The position numbers were made by a program, and so were the translations under genes. This document shows positions 47,641 to 58,989 of a DNA stretch of 64,000 nt, one piece after another. The notes beneath the pieces are model-generated. The model was given only the letters and a program-made list of their open reading frames with translations. It had not been told where the DNA came from and made no database searches. Numbering within the stretch: position 1 is the first letter of the stretch; every line of letters starts with the position of its first letter. This DNA comes from Bryum argenteum (taxonomy: Eukaryota; Streptophyta; Bryopsida; Bryales; Bryaceae), in NCBI GenBank assembly GCA_037043015.1, contig CM073328.1, positions 6,497,409 to 6,561,408 of the forward strand. The letters are read 5' to 3'.

Positions 47641-48123
47641 TTGAACACATCACCGCCTTCTCCCTTCGGAAGAATCATCGGTCCAGACACACCAGGAACA
47701 ATTTCTTTACCATAAAGCTGCTCAACAAGAGCCAACGCAGTACCAGAACCACGACTAGTCGTCAACAAATCATCGACGTTCTCCATCTCAGAATTCTCCT
47801 CCAGCATCTCAACCCCAGTTGCATGTCTTCCTTTCAACAATCCCCGTGGCTGACAGGAGCTTCACCGATCGCCGCATAAAAACGATTCTCTTTCACTTGA
47901 TTCTCCGTGATCTTCCTTAAACTTTGCGAGTCTCGAAAGTGCTCGCAACCAGGCATGCCGCCAGGTAACACCACAAGGTCGGATTGTTCATTGTCTTCTA
48001 GAAATCATGAGGGAGGAGGAGCTTTAGGAGGCTTTCTTGTATGGTGACGGAAACTTCGGATTTGGGCAATGGCCACGGAGGATATGCGAAACGTGTTAAG
48101 GCGGCCATGGCAACCATAGCTAG
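46946..48123 (-). pseudogene. Two-domain DJ-1/PARK7-like pseudogene B
   Basis: Reading the minus strand: a possible transit-like start at 48123 (MVAMAALTRFAYPPWPLPKS), then LVVLPGGMPGCEHFRDSQSL and FYAAIGEAPV (domain 1, elbow Cys replaced by Gly). A stop and frameshift follow. Next come LLTTSRGSGTALALVEQLYG and VLVPVANGSEEMEAVITV (start of domain 2). After another frameshift come FDFVVLPGGKPGAEHFEG, YGAICASPAV, a third frameshift and HGLLQDKKATNH. The order matches plant two-domain DJ-1 proteins without introns. At least three frame breaks plus loss of the first half of domain 1 make it non-functional. It may have arisen by retroposition. Confidence 0.75.
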
Positions 48124-48124
48124 A

Positions 48125-48355
48125 TTTCGTTTGTATTTGTGAGATCCTAACGTTCAAAGTTGATGCAAAAGTGTTTCAGGTTATTGCATGGGACACATAG
48201 TGTGAATGGTGCCAAGGTAATTTGAGGTTTGTTACCCCAAACATTTCAGGCATATTTTTTTCATGTAGGTAATCATGTTGGGTATGCTCATGCAAAATTT
48301 TAGAGAGTCATTCTGCTTTTTTGAACTTCATGCCAATTGTTTTCTGATAGATTGA
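48125..48355. repeat. Dispersed repeat, related to 33405-33645
   Basis: Same landmarks and orientation as 33405-33645. It lies immediately beyond the 5' end of DJ-1 pseudogene B. Confidence 0.55.
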
Positions 48356-48359
48356 ATTA

Positions 48360-51300
48360 CTGAATTTTGGTGAGTAGGTGCTTTCATGAATTACTGAATT
48401 TTGGAAAACAAAAAGTAAATAAAAAAGAAAACCCAAAACATGAATTTTTCATCACTGGTCACCCACAGACCTTGCACACTCTCATTTACAGGTGGTTTTA
48501 CTTTAGTATTTGTAATAAAAATGCAGCTCAATTCAAGATGGTGTATATTTATTACAAGTACTCTAGTGCAAGAAACTTTTAATATTCATTTCTTACTACA
48601 CGAGGTGTTTTTTTTATTTTAAAAGCTCATGCGTTTTCACTTGTGATTCATGTATATAATAGTGTGATTGTAGAATGAAGTTCAACGACTTTTGAGTTCA
48701 AGTTTTTGTTATCAAAGTAATTTTGGTCTTAGGTTTATCATGATCTTTTTATACTAGAGAAAATTAAAAATACGCATAGTAATTTTGTTATCATCAATAG
48801 GCTAGGTAAACTATGCGTAACTCAAACGTAAGTGTTTATTATAACCTACTTACTATAGATAGTGATATAACTTCTATTTTAAAAATGTTCGTTCATTATA
48901 TACATATGTTATTTCTTGTAAAGATGTGACATTTTAGGCCAAAATGAAAGTACTAATGAAGACTTTTCTTCGAAACTTGTCATAAAGTTTCATGTCAAAT
49001 GCACTATAGCATCATCTCAAAATGACAAATTACATTATGAATTTGAGGATTAAAACCTCTACTAAAAACACAATATGAAAACCAAGAATGATTCAATTTA
49101 TTGAGTTTTTTGTCATGTCACATTGGCTAATTCTGAAAGGATTTATTTCATTGAAATCGTAACAAAATATCAGGATAACACTAATTCCATGATGTGAAAT
49201 GTATGACTATAGATTGAATGATTTCCCAAAACATCTTAGAAAGATTAAATGATTCACTAAATAAAATTGAAAACTCTTCATTATTCAAAGTATGCATAAG
49301 TAAAAAACTAGAAAACAATTTAATGAGAATCAATAAATCTTAGAACTATGTTATAATTTTCACCAAGATGTTTTTGTTATATTGTTGTATTATGTGATTG
49401 CTTAGAAATGAGAATAAATTCCACTTAGCATTAAATCATGCATGTTTCATATGATTGAATAGCAAGTACTTTGTTTGAGTTAGTTTGTCATGCAATCATT
49501 TGCATATATCAATTCACTTTCTTAAGATATTCTTTTGGTCTTTTGAGTTATTTTGTTACAAGATGCAAATTCTCTAGTTTTCACATCACCAGTCTACCTT
49601 AAATTGCAAAATTTAGAATTCATCATCTTTTAGTAAATTTTGTAACATGTAAATGGTACCTAAAAAGAAAAATAGTAAGCCTTCCCATTGTCCCACGGTC
49701 TCCATGTATTTGTCAAGCATAGTTTCTGAAACATTACAATATGATTATCTTATTTTAAATCCTTGAGTTATTTCCTTCAAAATCAAATAACATTTTTTAA
49801 AACAATCCTTAACAAAGATATTATTACAAGAAAATATATTTGATGACTCACTATACTAATTTTTTTTTTGCGATTTGTGTTTTGAAGTGCTTTTCTTAGA
49901 GTAATTTGTTACTTAATATGATGTTCTAACAATTTTGTAGAACCATAAGTTAAGTTGTATGCATTATAGGCTTTTTTTGTATTCTTCTCATAAATAGATA
50001 TCTCAAAAGTTAAAGTACAACACAAACGAATCATTTTTACCTTCAAAATTACAATATCCAGGAAACACTCGTCTTAGAAACTCTCGAAAGGTAGAGAGAT
50101 GCTCTACATGATGATTTGATCTGCTATCAACTTCCTCTCTTGTAAACCGTGAAATATGGGAAGACATGTCTTTTTGATGTATCATTTAGATTCTACATTT
50201 GACATGTGTAATGTCTATTATTGATGCAAATAGCAATAGTAGATCATCTTTAATGACATTATTGTCATTCAAAGATTTTATTGATGGTTAGAAATAGAAT
50301 GCATCAACATTCAAGAGAAATAATGTCATAAAAGGACCAAATAATGAAATAATATAAATAAAACCAAACTCTAAAATCATACAAATTATCTCATTTGTAT
50401 GTTGATTTTTTCATTGAATAAAAAAATATGTTCTACTTAATCATGAATTGATATAGGTGACAACCATATATGATACTAGAGTCCATGCTTGTGACTTTGT
50501 GAGTGTATCATATATTGATTCTTGTATAAAACCTCGTATAGTTGTGAAACATATACATGAAGGATTTTGAAAATCCCCAAAACAATTTACAATATTTTGT
50601 GACTATCATTGTCGCCTTTTATTTAAACAAAGCACTAAAAAAAGAAATTATTTGGAGACCATAGAATTTTTTCATACTTTAAAATTTTCAAAAACATAAA
50701 CTATATGAATTCTAGCATAATTCATGTATAATGGCACCATGTATTAGAAGTTGAAACTTTGTGGTTAATTTGTTAATTGTTGAATGTAATTATTTTCCAA
50801 TCATGCCTAGGAAATGTAGATGATTACATTTTGAATACAATTGACATTCATTCTTCTTCAAATATATATTCAATTATTTTCTACGATGATTTGAAATTAT
50901 TTCTTATAATCATATCTAGATGATAAGCCAATAGTCTTAACCCCTATAGATATCTTAGTGTTTTTGTCTAAGAAACATAGATTCTCTTTTATAGACTTAT
51001 ATATGTAATTGAATCCAATGTGTCCCAGTTATTTTAGCGAGATAAACATTTCTATCCAAAAATTATCATAAATAGAAATGAGGATAAGCTATTTAAACCT
51101 CAACCGTATAATCTTATAATGGACTAATTTTAGTTCATGTGGATCAAAATTTGAGTCATGAGGCGTCATATATTGTGAGATAAAAAATACAAATTCATAT
51201 TATGTATACAAGGACAAAACTCTACTTTGTTCTTACCACGAGGAAAATAGTACTTCTTTCAACTTTGAACACTATGATCTCACGAATAGTAGGGATCTTG

Positions 51301-52190
51301 ACTATTAGCTTGGTGCACATTTATGAAGATTTTTTTGGATCTTGTTGATATCAAATTTTACTAACATAGGCTTCTATATTAGATTTTATTGTGCCAATCA
51401 ATGAGAAGAAAAAACGAGCCGACATGAAAGAGCATTTAAAAATTTTAAGCATTGATTGTGTAGAAATAAATGATTTTTCCATCAAATTCGGATGATAGAG
51501 ATAACTTCAAAGGTAAAAATAGAAGAAATTTTATGTGCCGCCCTAACATCTTCTAACCATCACTTTATGTACTGTGATGCATTATAATGATTTTTCTTCA
51601 AAGTTTTCAAATTCTTCAACTTACATAGGGAGTTGCTTGGTTTTAGTTCCTCATGTTGTTGCAATTGATTCATCATGAGCATAAATAATGGATAGAAGGG
51701 TTATATTTACTTCTCATTTCAGAATATACAACTATAGTAAACAAATCACACAACCATCACTACTCCTATATTTTCTTTGTCAAGTTGGAGAAATAGATAT
51801 TCAATCTGAAAGTGCCCTTTTAGAGCACCAAATCACTTGACCTAACAAGTTTTTGGTGATCCCTACTAATTGAATTAGTCTTAACAACTTAATCCATGAC
51901 GTTAATCATTTTTTCTTTTCTGCCTTATATCATTTGAAGACAATTCCAAGGCACAAAGAACCAACGAGGATTGTAATTATGCAATGTACAATGTCATGGG
52001 CTAAGGCCTAGTTGAATGCTTGGATATACACTTGCTAGTCTGAGATGACTTCAGTTCAAAAATAGAAATTTAAAACTGTGTAAATTGCGTTCAACTTCTA
52101 ATTGAGCTTAATGTAAAAATTAACTATTAGTTAGTCAAGATAAAAACTAGACAAAGTAAAAGATATCAATATATAAGTAAGGCACTTCGA
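48360..52190. other. Very AT-rich block without genes
   Basis: About 3.8 kb with visibly lower GC than the flanks. It has no open frame beyond chance length, no tandem array and no recognisable element ends. It separates the repeat-rich region from the F-box gene. Confidence 0.5.
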
Positions 52191-52643
52191 CATTCGCACA
52201 TCGGACTTCACTCTATTCCCACGGGAATCAATATCCAATAAGGCCTCTCGAATCATACCCGCACAGCACCCACGAGCAACTCAATACCCGGAATTACATA
52301 CCCCCATGATACTCAGGCGCGAAACTCCCTCTCGCTAATCAAGCGTGTTACCGACCTCCCGCGCTTGCTCGGGTAGTTCGTCGGCACAAATTAGGGTTTG
52401 GAGCGACTAATCAGTAGAAAATCAGCCAGAAATTCTTTGTGTCTGCTCCCGATCGTCTTTTTTTACGCGTTCTGCAGACAATCTATGTCTGCTCTATGTC
52501 TGCAGCGAAATTCGCCGCACTCGATTTGGCACTCTCTATTAAAATCCATCGTCCAATGCCCTGTTTACCAATTTTCCAATGCTTTTTGTAAAATCCCGCA
52601 GTAGTTTAAGAATTTGCCTTTTAGTATTGTTATTTGCACCGCA

Positions 52644-53897
52644 ATGTGCTCGGAGCTAATGCGGATCGTTCAATCGGAAGAGAACTCGGGGAGCTGGTCG
52701 ATGAATCCGGCATTGTGGAGCAAGCTGCCTTCAGAGTTACTGGATCTTACACTGGCCTTTCTCCCAGTGCCAGCATTGTGCAGGTTTCGGACAGTCTGCA
52801 AGACGTGGGACGCGCTCATCAGCAACCTCGATTACAAAAGAAAATCGCACGAGGAATTCATAGTCTTGTGCGAGTCGAAGGGGAGCAACATCCTGGATCT
52901 AAGAGAATGGCGCTGGTACACAATCAAGGAGAGAGAACGTGAGCTTTTCGGTTCGACAATTCGATACAATGACGTCGTTGCCATCGACCAGGAGCTTGTC
53001 TGCCAAATCTGGTATCACACCGACATCAAGCTGTACGTCTGCGACATTCTCACAGGAACCCACACAAAACTGCCGTCGTTTGACGCCATCAACGGAGCTA
53101 TCCAGCCGGTAATCAACCTGGTCAACACTGGCTGCAGCTCTTACAAACTTGCTTTCATCCCGGGAGGAGTTACCACTGCCGCAAGACCTTTCATGGTGAT
53201 CTTCGAGTCGACAACGAACGAGTGGCGCTCCGCGTCGCCGTTGCCGATGAATTTTCCTTACGGCGCTGTTTGCAGTGTTTCTTACAATAAGCTTCTCTAT
53301 GTGTTAATGTCGCCTTCAGCTACAACACTAAACGCCGATTCCGTTTTCCTCTGGAGTTACGATTATCTCAGCGATGAGTGGAAGAACACGAATGTGAATA
53401 TTCCTGATTTGAGATCGGTATGTCGTCCTGCGCAACTCATTGTGATCGGTGCTCGCTTGTTTTTGGCTTCGTGGATGGAAAAGCTGGATCCAACAGTGGA
53501 AGACCCGGAGAGTGATATCAGTTACAGGACTTGGCCAGGTGTTCGCCATAACTGGAGGTATGTTCTCAGTGAAATTAACCTCCAGGAGAGATCGTGCACC
53601 CGAAAGTTCGAAATGACGGAACCCGAAATGAGGAAGCTTTTGGATGTGAGATTCTCGGAAACCTGCCAGCACCGAGGTTATAATCCTGATTTTGTTAATG
53701 CCGTGGGTTGCTGTAACGCCTATATCGTGTTGATTTGCGTGTCCACTGGTATGTCGATTGTTTATGATTTGAGAGACTCGTCCTGGAAGGTGGTACCTTT
53801 TCAACCCCGGGGCCAGGATGTTCATACTTATCGGTTTTCAGCACCCGGGAAGCTCGTTTTGCCTATTCACACCCTCTGGTTTAGCGGCATGGACTGA
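52644..53897 (+). CDS. F-box protein with kelch-like C-terminal region
   Basis: Intronless, 417 residues, with the start at the first ATG in frame (MCSELMRIVQSEE). An F-box occupies about residues 25-65 (LWSKLPSELLDLTLAFLPVP and CRFRTVCKTWDALI), the part that binds SKP1 in SCF ubiquitin ligases. The rest has beta-propeller-like segments (PFMVIFESTTNEWRSASPLP, VFLWSYDYLSDEWKN, MSIVYDLRDSSWKVVPF), typical of the moss-expanded F-box/kelch families. The substrate cannot be inferred. Its 3' flank contains three TGTAAATA motifs. It is convergent with the MSRB gene. Confidence 0.85.
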   Translation: MCSELMRIVQSEENSGSWSMNPALWSKLPSELLDLTLAFLPVPALCRFRTVCKTWDALISNLDYKRKSHEEFIVLCESKGSNILDLREWRWYTIKERERELFGSTIRYNDVVAIDQELVCQIWYHTDIKLYVCDILTGTHTKLPSFDAINGAIQPVINLVNTGCSSYKLAFIPGGVTTAARPFMVIFESTTNEWRSASPLPMNFPYGAVCSVSYNKLLYVLMSPSATTLNADSVFLWSYDYLSDEWKNTNVNIPDLRSVCRPAQLIVIGARLFLASWMEKLDPTVEDPESDISYRTWPGVRHNWRYVLSEINLQERSCTRKFEMTEPEMRKLLDVRFSETCQHRGYNPDFVNAVGCCNAYIVLICVSTGMSIVYDLRDSSWKVVPFQPRGQDVHTYRFSAPGKLVLPIHTLWFSGMD

Positions 53898-53910
53898 ACC
53901 TACATTCCTT

Positions 53911-54096
53911 TGTAAATATACAACCCCAGGAGCTTATTTTATCACAGAACCCCAGCCCTTGTTTTACGACAGGTGTAAATATTCTTGAGCTATTTGCTTT
54001 ACACTTGCGGCAGTATGAAGCAGCGGATTTAAGTAGCTGGAAGGGGTTTTGTTAGGTCATCGGCAATGACAATCCATTTTGAGATAGGTGTAAATA
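53911..54096 (+). promoter_or_regulatory. Three TGTAAATA motifs in the F-box gene 3' region
   Basis: TGTAAATA occurs at 53911-53918, 53974-53981 and 54089-54096. The last two sit in the longer shared context 'aggtgtaaatat'. UGUANAUA is the binding site of Pumilio/PUF proteins. UGUAA-rich sequence can also serve as a plant polyadenylation upstream element, so either reading is possible. Confidence 0.45.
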
Positions 54097-54099
54097 TCC

Positions 54100-54790
54100 A
54101 ATTTTTTATAGGATACCACAGGAGAGACAGGTTAGACATCATTTTTTAGAACTTATTCACAATTTTCATTATACATTTGATAGCGGATATGTTACTTTCA
54201 ATTTTGCGTAACTCAGTTTAGAGTACCCAAAAGAAAATGTAAAGCAGTGGTTGAAAATGGGAGTCACTGATTCAAGCTGTACTTTCCTCTCTTTGTTGCA
54301 ATATATGGTTTCCAATAGTGACAGTACCTTGTATGAATCCACCTTCCTCTAATCCCCAACATTGCTCACGTATTGACAGCTTTGTCTATTTTACGAAACA
54401 GAGTTTTTAACAGAACAGAATGTTAACAAAACAGACGAGTGCATTCAGTATCAAATAGCCTGTTCCATAGTAGCCTTAACACCAAAAATGGCCCCTTGGG
54501 ATGAACTCAACTGTTTCAGGATTTTAATTTTTTTTTTAAAAACAAAGGTTCACTGATGGTGTGTTTCAGTAGGTCCCTTACTAGCCTGAAATCTACAAGC
54601 AGGTTAACTTGATGAAAAGAACTCATGTATGTGAGAATAATTTTCATACTTTCATTACCTTACTATTGTAGATTCTTACAGCACACCAAAAGTCATTGAA
54701 AACAACCATCTTGAGCACCAACAAAATCTCAACACATCCTTTTATATAACACCACGATATTATACAAATGTAATATCAATACGTTCTATG
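54100..54790. other. Convergent intergenic/3' UTR region
   Basis: AT-rich sequence between the F-box gene and the MSRB gene. It holds nothing beyond likely 3' UTR of both genes. Confidence 0.4.
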
Positions 54791-54791
54791 T

Positions 54792-56289
54792 CTACTTCCT
54801 CTCTTCCGGCTTGAAATCCAGTGACGCACTGCACCAAAAACAAAACGCACAATGAAAACTGATGCATATCAACACTAACACTTCAGTAAAAGAACTTATA
54901 TTGCAATGAAAAGTGATAGAAAAACATATCAATGGTGAGAAAATGTTGATTACCTGTTGATACAGTAGCGTTTGCCAGTAGGTTTCGGGCCATCACTGAA
55001 AACATGACCCAGATGAGCATCACAGGCAGCACAAACCACTTCCGTGCGAGGCATGAATGGGATGGTCCAATCCATGTGTGACTTCACATTGTCTCCCACG
55101 TACTCCCAATACGATGGCCATCCTGTTCCACTATCGAATTTCGAGCTTGAGCTGCACCAACCATTGCAACTCAAGAACATAAGTCCTTGAAACCATCTAC
55201 TCTGTGGTCATATTTCGAAAAGCATAACGACGGAGCCCTCATCACTTCTGTAAAAAGCTTTGATTTGAACTCATGAAGGAGAGGATACCCACTTAGTAGA
55301 AGGATTGACATCAAATAGTATGAGTATGTGAATGGTTGTCATAGTTGTGGCAACAAGAGAAAGCTTTACTGATTGGAAGAGGCTTACGTGAATAAGGGTG
55401 TTTTGCAGCAAACACACAAGTAAGTTCCCGCTGTTTTGGTGTTCCAATACTCTCTGCAAAAAACATCAACCAAAAAGCATGAGTTCATCCTTCAACCATA
55501 AGGGAGAAGAACCTGATTCAGTGGGGTAAGTAAATTAGTATCTCGCCCAGTTGTGTGTGAAACCTTTACAATATGAATGGGAGCCACAGATTGGAAATAT
55601 AAGACTTAGCTTTTGTATACAATATCTAAATCGTAAGTTCTTTCACGCTCTTGTAAAAATATGGAAAAGTTTGAGAAATCTCATTGTAAGAAAAAGGTGC
55701 ATCAACAAATTGAACTACCTCTACCAAAAATGATGGTTTGGTGATTGATGGGGTGCTTACCCAGAGAAAGCCCTTTCAGTGCCTTTCTTACGAGCGACGT
55801 AGAATTGCTGTTGATTCAAACGCTTCTTCCACTCCTCTTCACTAATTGACTTGAAATCAGTCTGCTGCGAAGTATCTGTAACAAAAAAAAATCCTCAAAT
55901 AAGATCAATTCTAAATAATAGCCACAAATCATTAAACGCAAATTGGACAATTTCAACAGCTGATTTGAAATCTTGCTCAAAATTCACGCATAGTAGTGTT
56001 ATAAGCTAACCTCTAGGGTTTTGAGAAGGCTCCAAAAGATAGTGGAATTTGAACCTTTCCAGTAGGAGTTAGAATTCTACGTACCGCCTGACGCATTGGT
56101 GACAACGGGTGAGGGTCGAGAGGAGGCCGATGATGATGATGAAGCGGCGCCCATTTTCTGCTTGTAGTGAGGCAATTGAGCACCCGAGAAGGCAGTTTCT
56201 GATGACTTGAGACTCGTAACAGTGGCTTGGATTCCACCAAAAATGCTGCTGCTGGCCCTGCTGCACACAACTAAGCTCTGAACAACCAT
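54792..56289 (-). CDS. MSRB1: Methionine-R-sulfoxide reductase B, plastid MSRB1-type
   Basis: Five exons on the minus strand join in phase: 56085-56289, 55761-55875, 55388-55453, 54954-55151 and 54792-54828. They encode 206 residues. The first about 70 residues are Ser/Ala-rich and lack acidic clusters early on, consistent with a chloroplast transit peptide. The SelR domain follows: [13 protein letters not shown], zinc-binding Cys pairs C120/C123 and C169/C172, [11 protein letters not shown], and catalytic Cys192 in KRYCIN. The position that carries the resolving Cys in MSRB2-type enzymes is Thr138, as in Arabidopsis MSRB1. It should reduce methionine-R-sulfoxide in proteins, with electrons probably from glutaredoxin or related donors. 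An upstream in-frame Met at 56469 exists but is less likely as the start. Confidence 0.88.
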
Positions 56290-56569
56290 CTTTTTGCTGA
56301 TATTGAGAAGTGGGTCCAGCTGGTTCCCAAGAAATTGCACCCGCACCGACCTCGAAAACGGAAATGGAATGCGTGGAAACTGGGATTGCTGTTTGCGAGT
56401 GACGTACCTGCTTGGGTATTTGGGTTCTTCGCTTGATTGATTGATAGCGGTGGTGCAGCAGGGCCACAACTTTTTGTTGGGCTTGCGAGGAGGGTGGTGA
56501 TGGGATTTGGGGGTTGGTGCATCTCCAGCCAGCGCTCCGTAAATTTGACGGGGCTTACCAAGTGGTCTA

Positions 56570-57560
56570 AAATGGAGTTCTAGAAATCTTTAATGATAGG
56601 TACATAATAGCTTCTCCACACTTCACTACTATGTACTCATTGCAAACATTACATGGTATTAGCCGGACACTAAGTTCAATCTAGGTTCTCCCTTGGATTT
56701 TCCAAATATGGAGGGAGGCTAATAAAAGGGTGCCCGGTATTTTTTTGCGTACAAGTCCTTAAAATTCCAAGGAGAGGCCCCTCGGGTAAAATGGGGTGTA
56801 AACCTCAAAATCTTTAGAAAAGAAATTTAGAAAAATGACCTTGAGGAGTCAAAAATGGAAAAACAAAAATCTGGGTCCCACCTCACTAGTGACCCCGGAT
56901 TGGATATAGTGAGCGGCCAAGGTATTACTTTAGGGCACCATTTAGTAACATATTTTTTTCCAACTTCATAACTTATTGTAGAAGAGTTCAAAAATGATGA
57001 TTCTACTTGCTTTAGCTTTCTACTGATTTCCCCCATGCACTAAAATTGCTTGCACTATAGATTTTCCGTGCTAAAAATTGCGCCATTATTGGCTACCTTA
57101 CTATGTTGAATCGGGGATGGGCTTGGAAGTCCCAGATTCAGAGGGCCCTATTGTAATGTACAAGTTCTTGAATTTCCAAAGTTAGGGCTTTTCCTAGGCT
57201 AAAAGGAGGTTGAAAGTTTCATCATTGGTTTATTTTTTTTGAAAAAGTGACTTGGGGGAGTCCAAAATGAAAGAATTAAGTAAATAGGGTTCCACTCGTC
57301 CTACCAACTTGGATTGAATTTAGTGAGGTAAGAAGTCATGGCAATGGATCATTTTTACAAAATGGAAAACAACCTTCGGCGTGGACTTAATAAGAGCATG
57401 CGGATAGCTTTGCAAGTCAAAAACATGCAACCTTGGAGTTTGCGGAGTAGATAAGCCAAAGAATGTAAGGTTGGTTTAACTCTATTTCAACCCTTTGTGC
57501 TGTAACATGTTAAGTCATTGACCCCTTAAGTTGGTGGAGCCACTCTTTTGGAAACTCACA
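56570..57560. repeat. Diverged tandem duplication, about 420-bp unit
   Basis: About 56740-56930 and 57155-57340 align colinearly: 'tacaagt.cttgaa.ttccaa', 'gacttg.gg.gagtc.aaaatg', and 'ttggat..a.tttagtgag'. There are no frames of interest. Confidence 0.5.
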
Positions 57561-57639
57561 AAAGGAGCAAAAATAGTTTCTACACTCCCAAGGACATCTA
57601 TGCACTTAGGACAAGACTCATCTTTCTTATTCCTTTGAA

Positions 57640-57980
57640 ATTTATGTGCTCTATCAAGAACAAGGACAATCAAAGCTTTGGTGCATCAAAGCGCTTGTAG
57701 ACCGTTCAAAACTTTGTGATCGGACAATGCTCAGTGGTCCCCCTTGACTTTTCACGCAGTGGAGCCAATTACTTTCTTGCCGTGTTGTAGCAAAAAAATG
57801 GGAACTCATTCTCGACATCTTATCATAGCCAAAACATCCAGCAACTCTCGTACTCACAATACTTGGGGCATAATTTAGAGGTGTTGATGTGTGACTTTTC
57901 CAAGAAATTTTACAATTCAAAAGCCTATGTGATGAATTAAGACAATTGATGCCAAATGTCATCATATATATAGGCACCGC
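57640..57980 (-). other. Possible decayed mobile-element coding sequence
   Basis: Minus-strand frames have protein-like stretches (FLEKSHINTSKL, KYCEYESCW) broken by stops. I cannot assign a family. Confidence 0.15.
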
Positions 57981-58620
57981 AACAAATAGAAATTAATGCA
58001 AATTCTTGGAACAATGAGAAACGTGAAAGGTATATCAGGCACAATCCAAAACTAGGCCCCTTGCACAAAAATGAATGCCATGACTTTTTTACTTTTTGGA
58101 TGGAATTAAAGCTTAAACCACTAAATTAAATTCAAATTGATATCCAACTCAATAAAAAAAAACTAAAATCCAACGGTGGGTGAATGAGAAACATTTCCTC
58201 AAAAACTTTGTATTATTTTTCTAGTTTTTTCAAGATAGAAAGAACATTGCGAATCCAATAGCTAAACTATTTAAAACAAAAAAATCCAACTACTAAATTT
58301 TGAAAATTTCATCTTAAGAACATGCTTACACAAAAATAATTCAAGAAAGACTAAATTAGATTTCACATAATTGGTTTCCAATGGTAAAACATCCCCCATG
58401 TTTGAAAACCCAAAAAGAAGAGTTGCTTTCACTAAAATACTTTCCATGAAGTCATACTTACTTCTAAGGATTTGCAATTGTGACCACACAACCTAAGTTT
58501 GATTTAGGACCTAATCAAGTGATTCATCCAAAATGAACTCCAAAGGTGGAAGTCATGGCTCTTCAAAGTTGTTGCTTGTCATCCTGATGTCAAGGGCTAA
58601 AAGTCTACAAGTAAGTTATA
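57980..58620. repeat. Dispersed repeat, copy 4
   Basis: Same family as the copies at the left end: 'ccaaaactag.ccccttgcac', 'atttcacataattgg', 'ggtaaaac' and 'aaccta.tttga'. Non-coding. Confidence 0.6.
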
Positions 58621-58989
58621 GGATAATCACTACATGGAAGATCAATGCAAATTATGAGGTGATTCACGTGCGTGCGTGGAGTCGTGCATCATGTTCACGA
58701 GAAGATCATTGATACTTTTAATTGGTGTATAGCATTGGAAACATCTACTTTTACTTGTTAATATTGTACACAAGACTTATTAGTACCATCTTTTTAGCTG
58801 TGTATTACCTTCAAAAGATAAATGATGTTTTGAAACAATACATCAAAATAGCACCATAAAATACATATTAGATTTAGTCAACTAAGTGTTAATAAGGTAC
58901 ATAAGACCAAGATTCTAAACATTGTTGAGTTATAAAGTACAAAAGTGGATGTTGATTGTAATATATAATCTCTTATACAATGTAACATC

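Noticed and set aside
48360-52190. Organellar insertion as an explanation for the AT-rich block
   Set aside because: No mitochondrial or plastid gene, rRNA or tRNA sequence is recognisable in it.
53328-53825. 165-codon minus-strand frame within the F-box gene
   Set aside because: Antisense shadow of a well-supported F-box/kelch coding sequence, with no protein-like motifs of its own.
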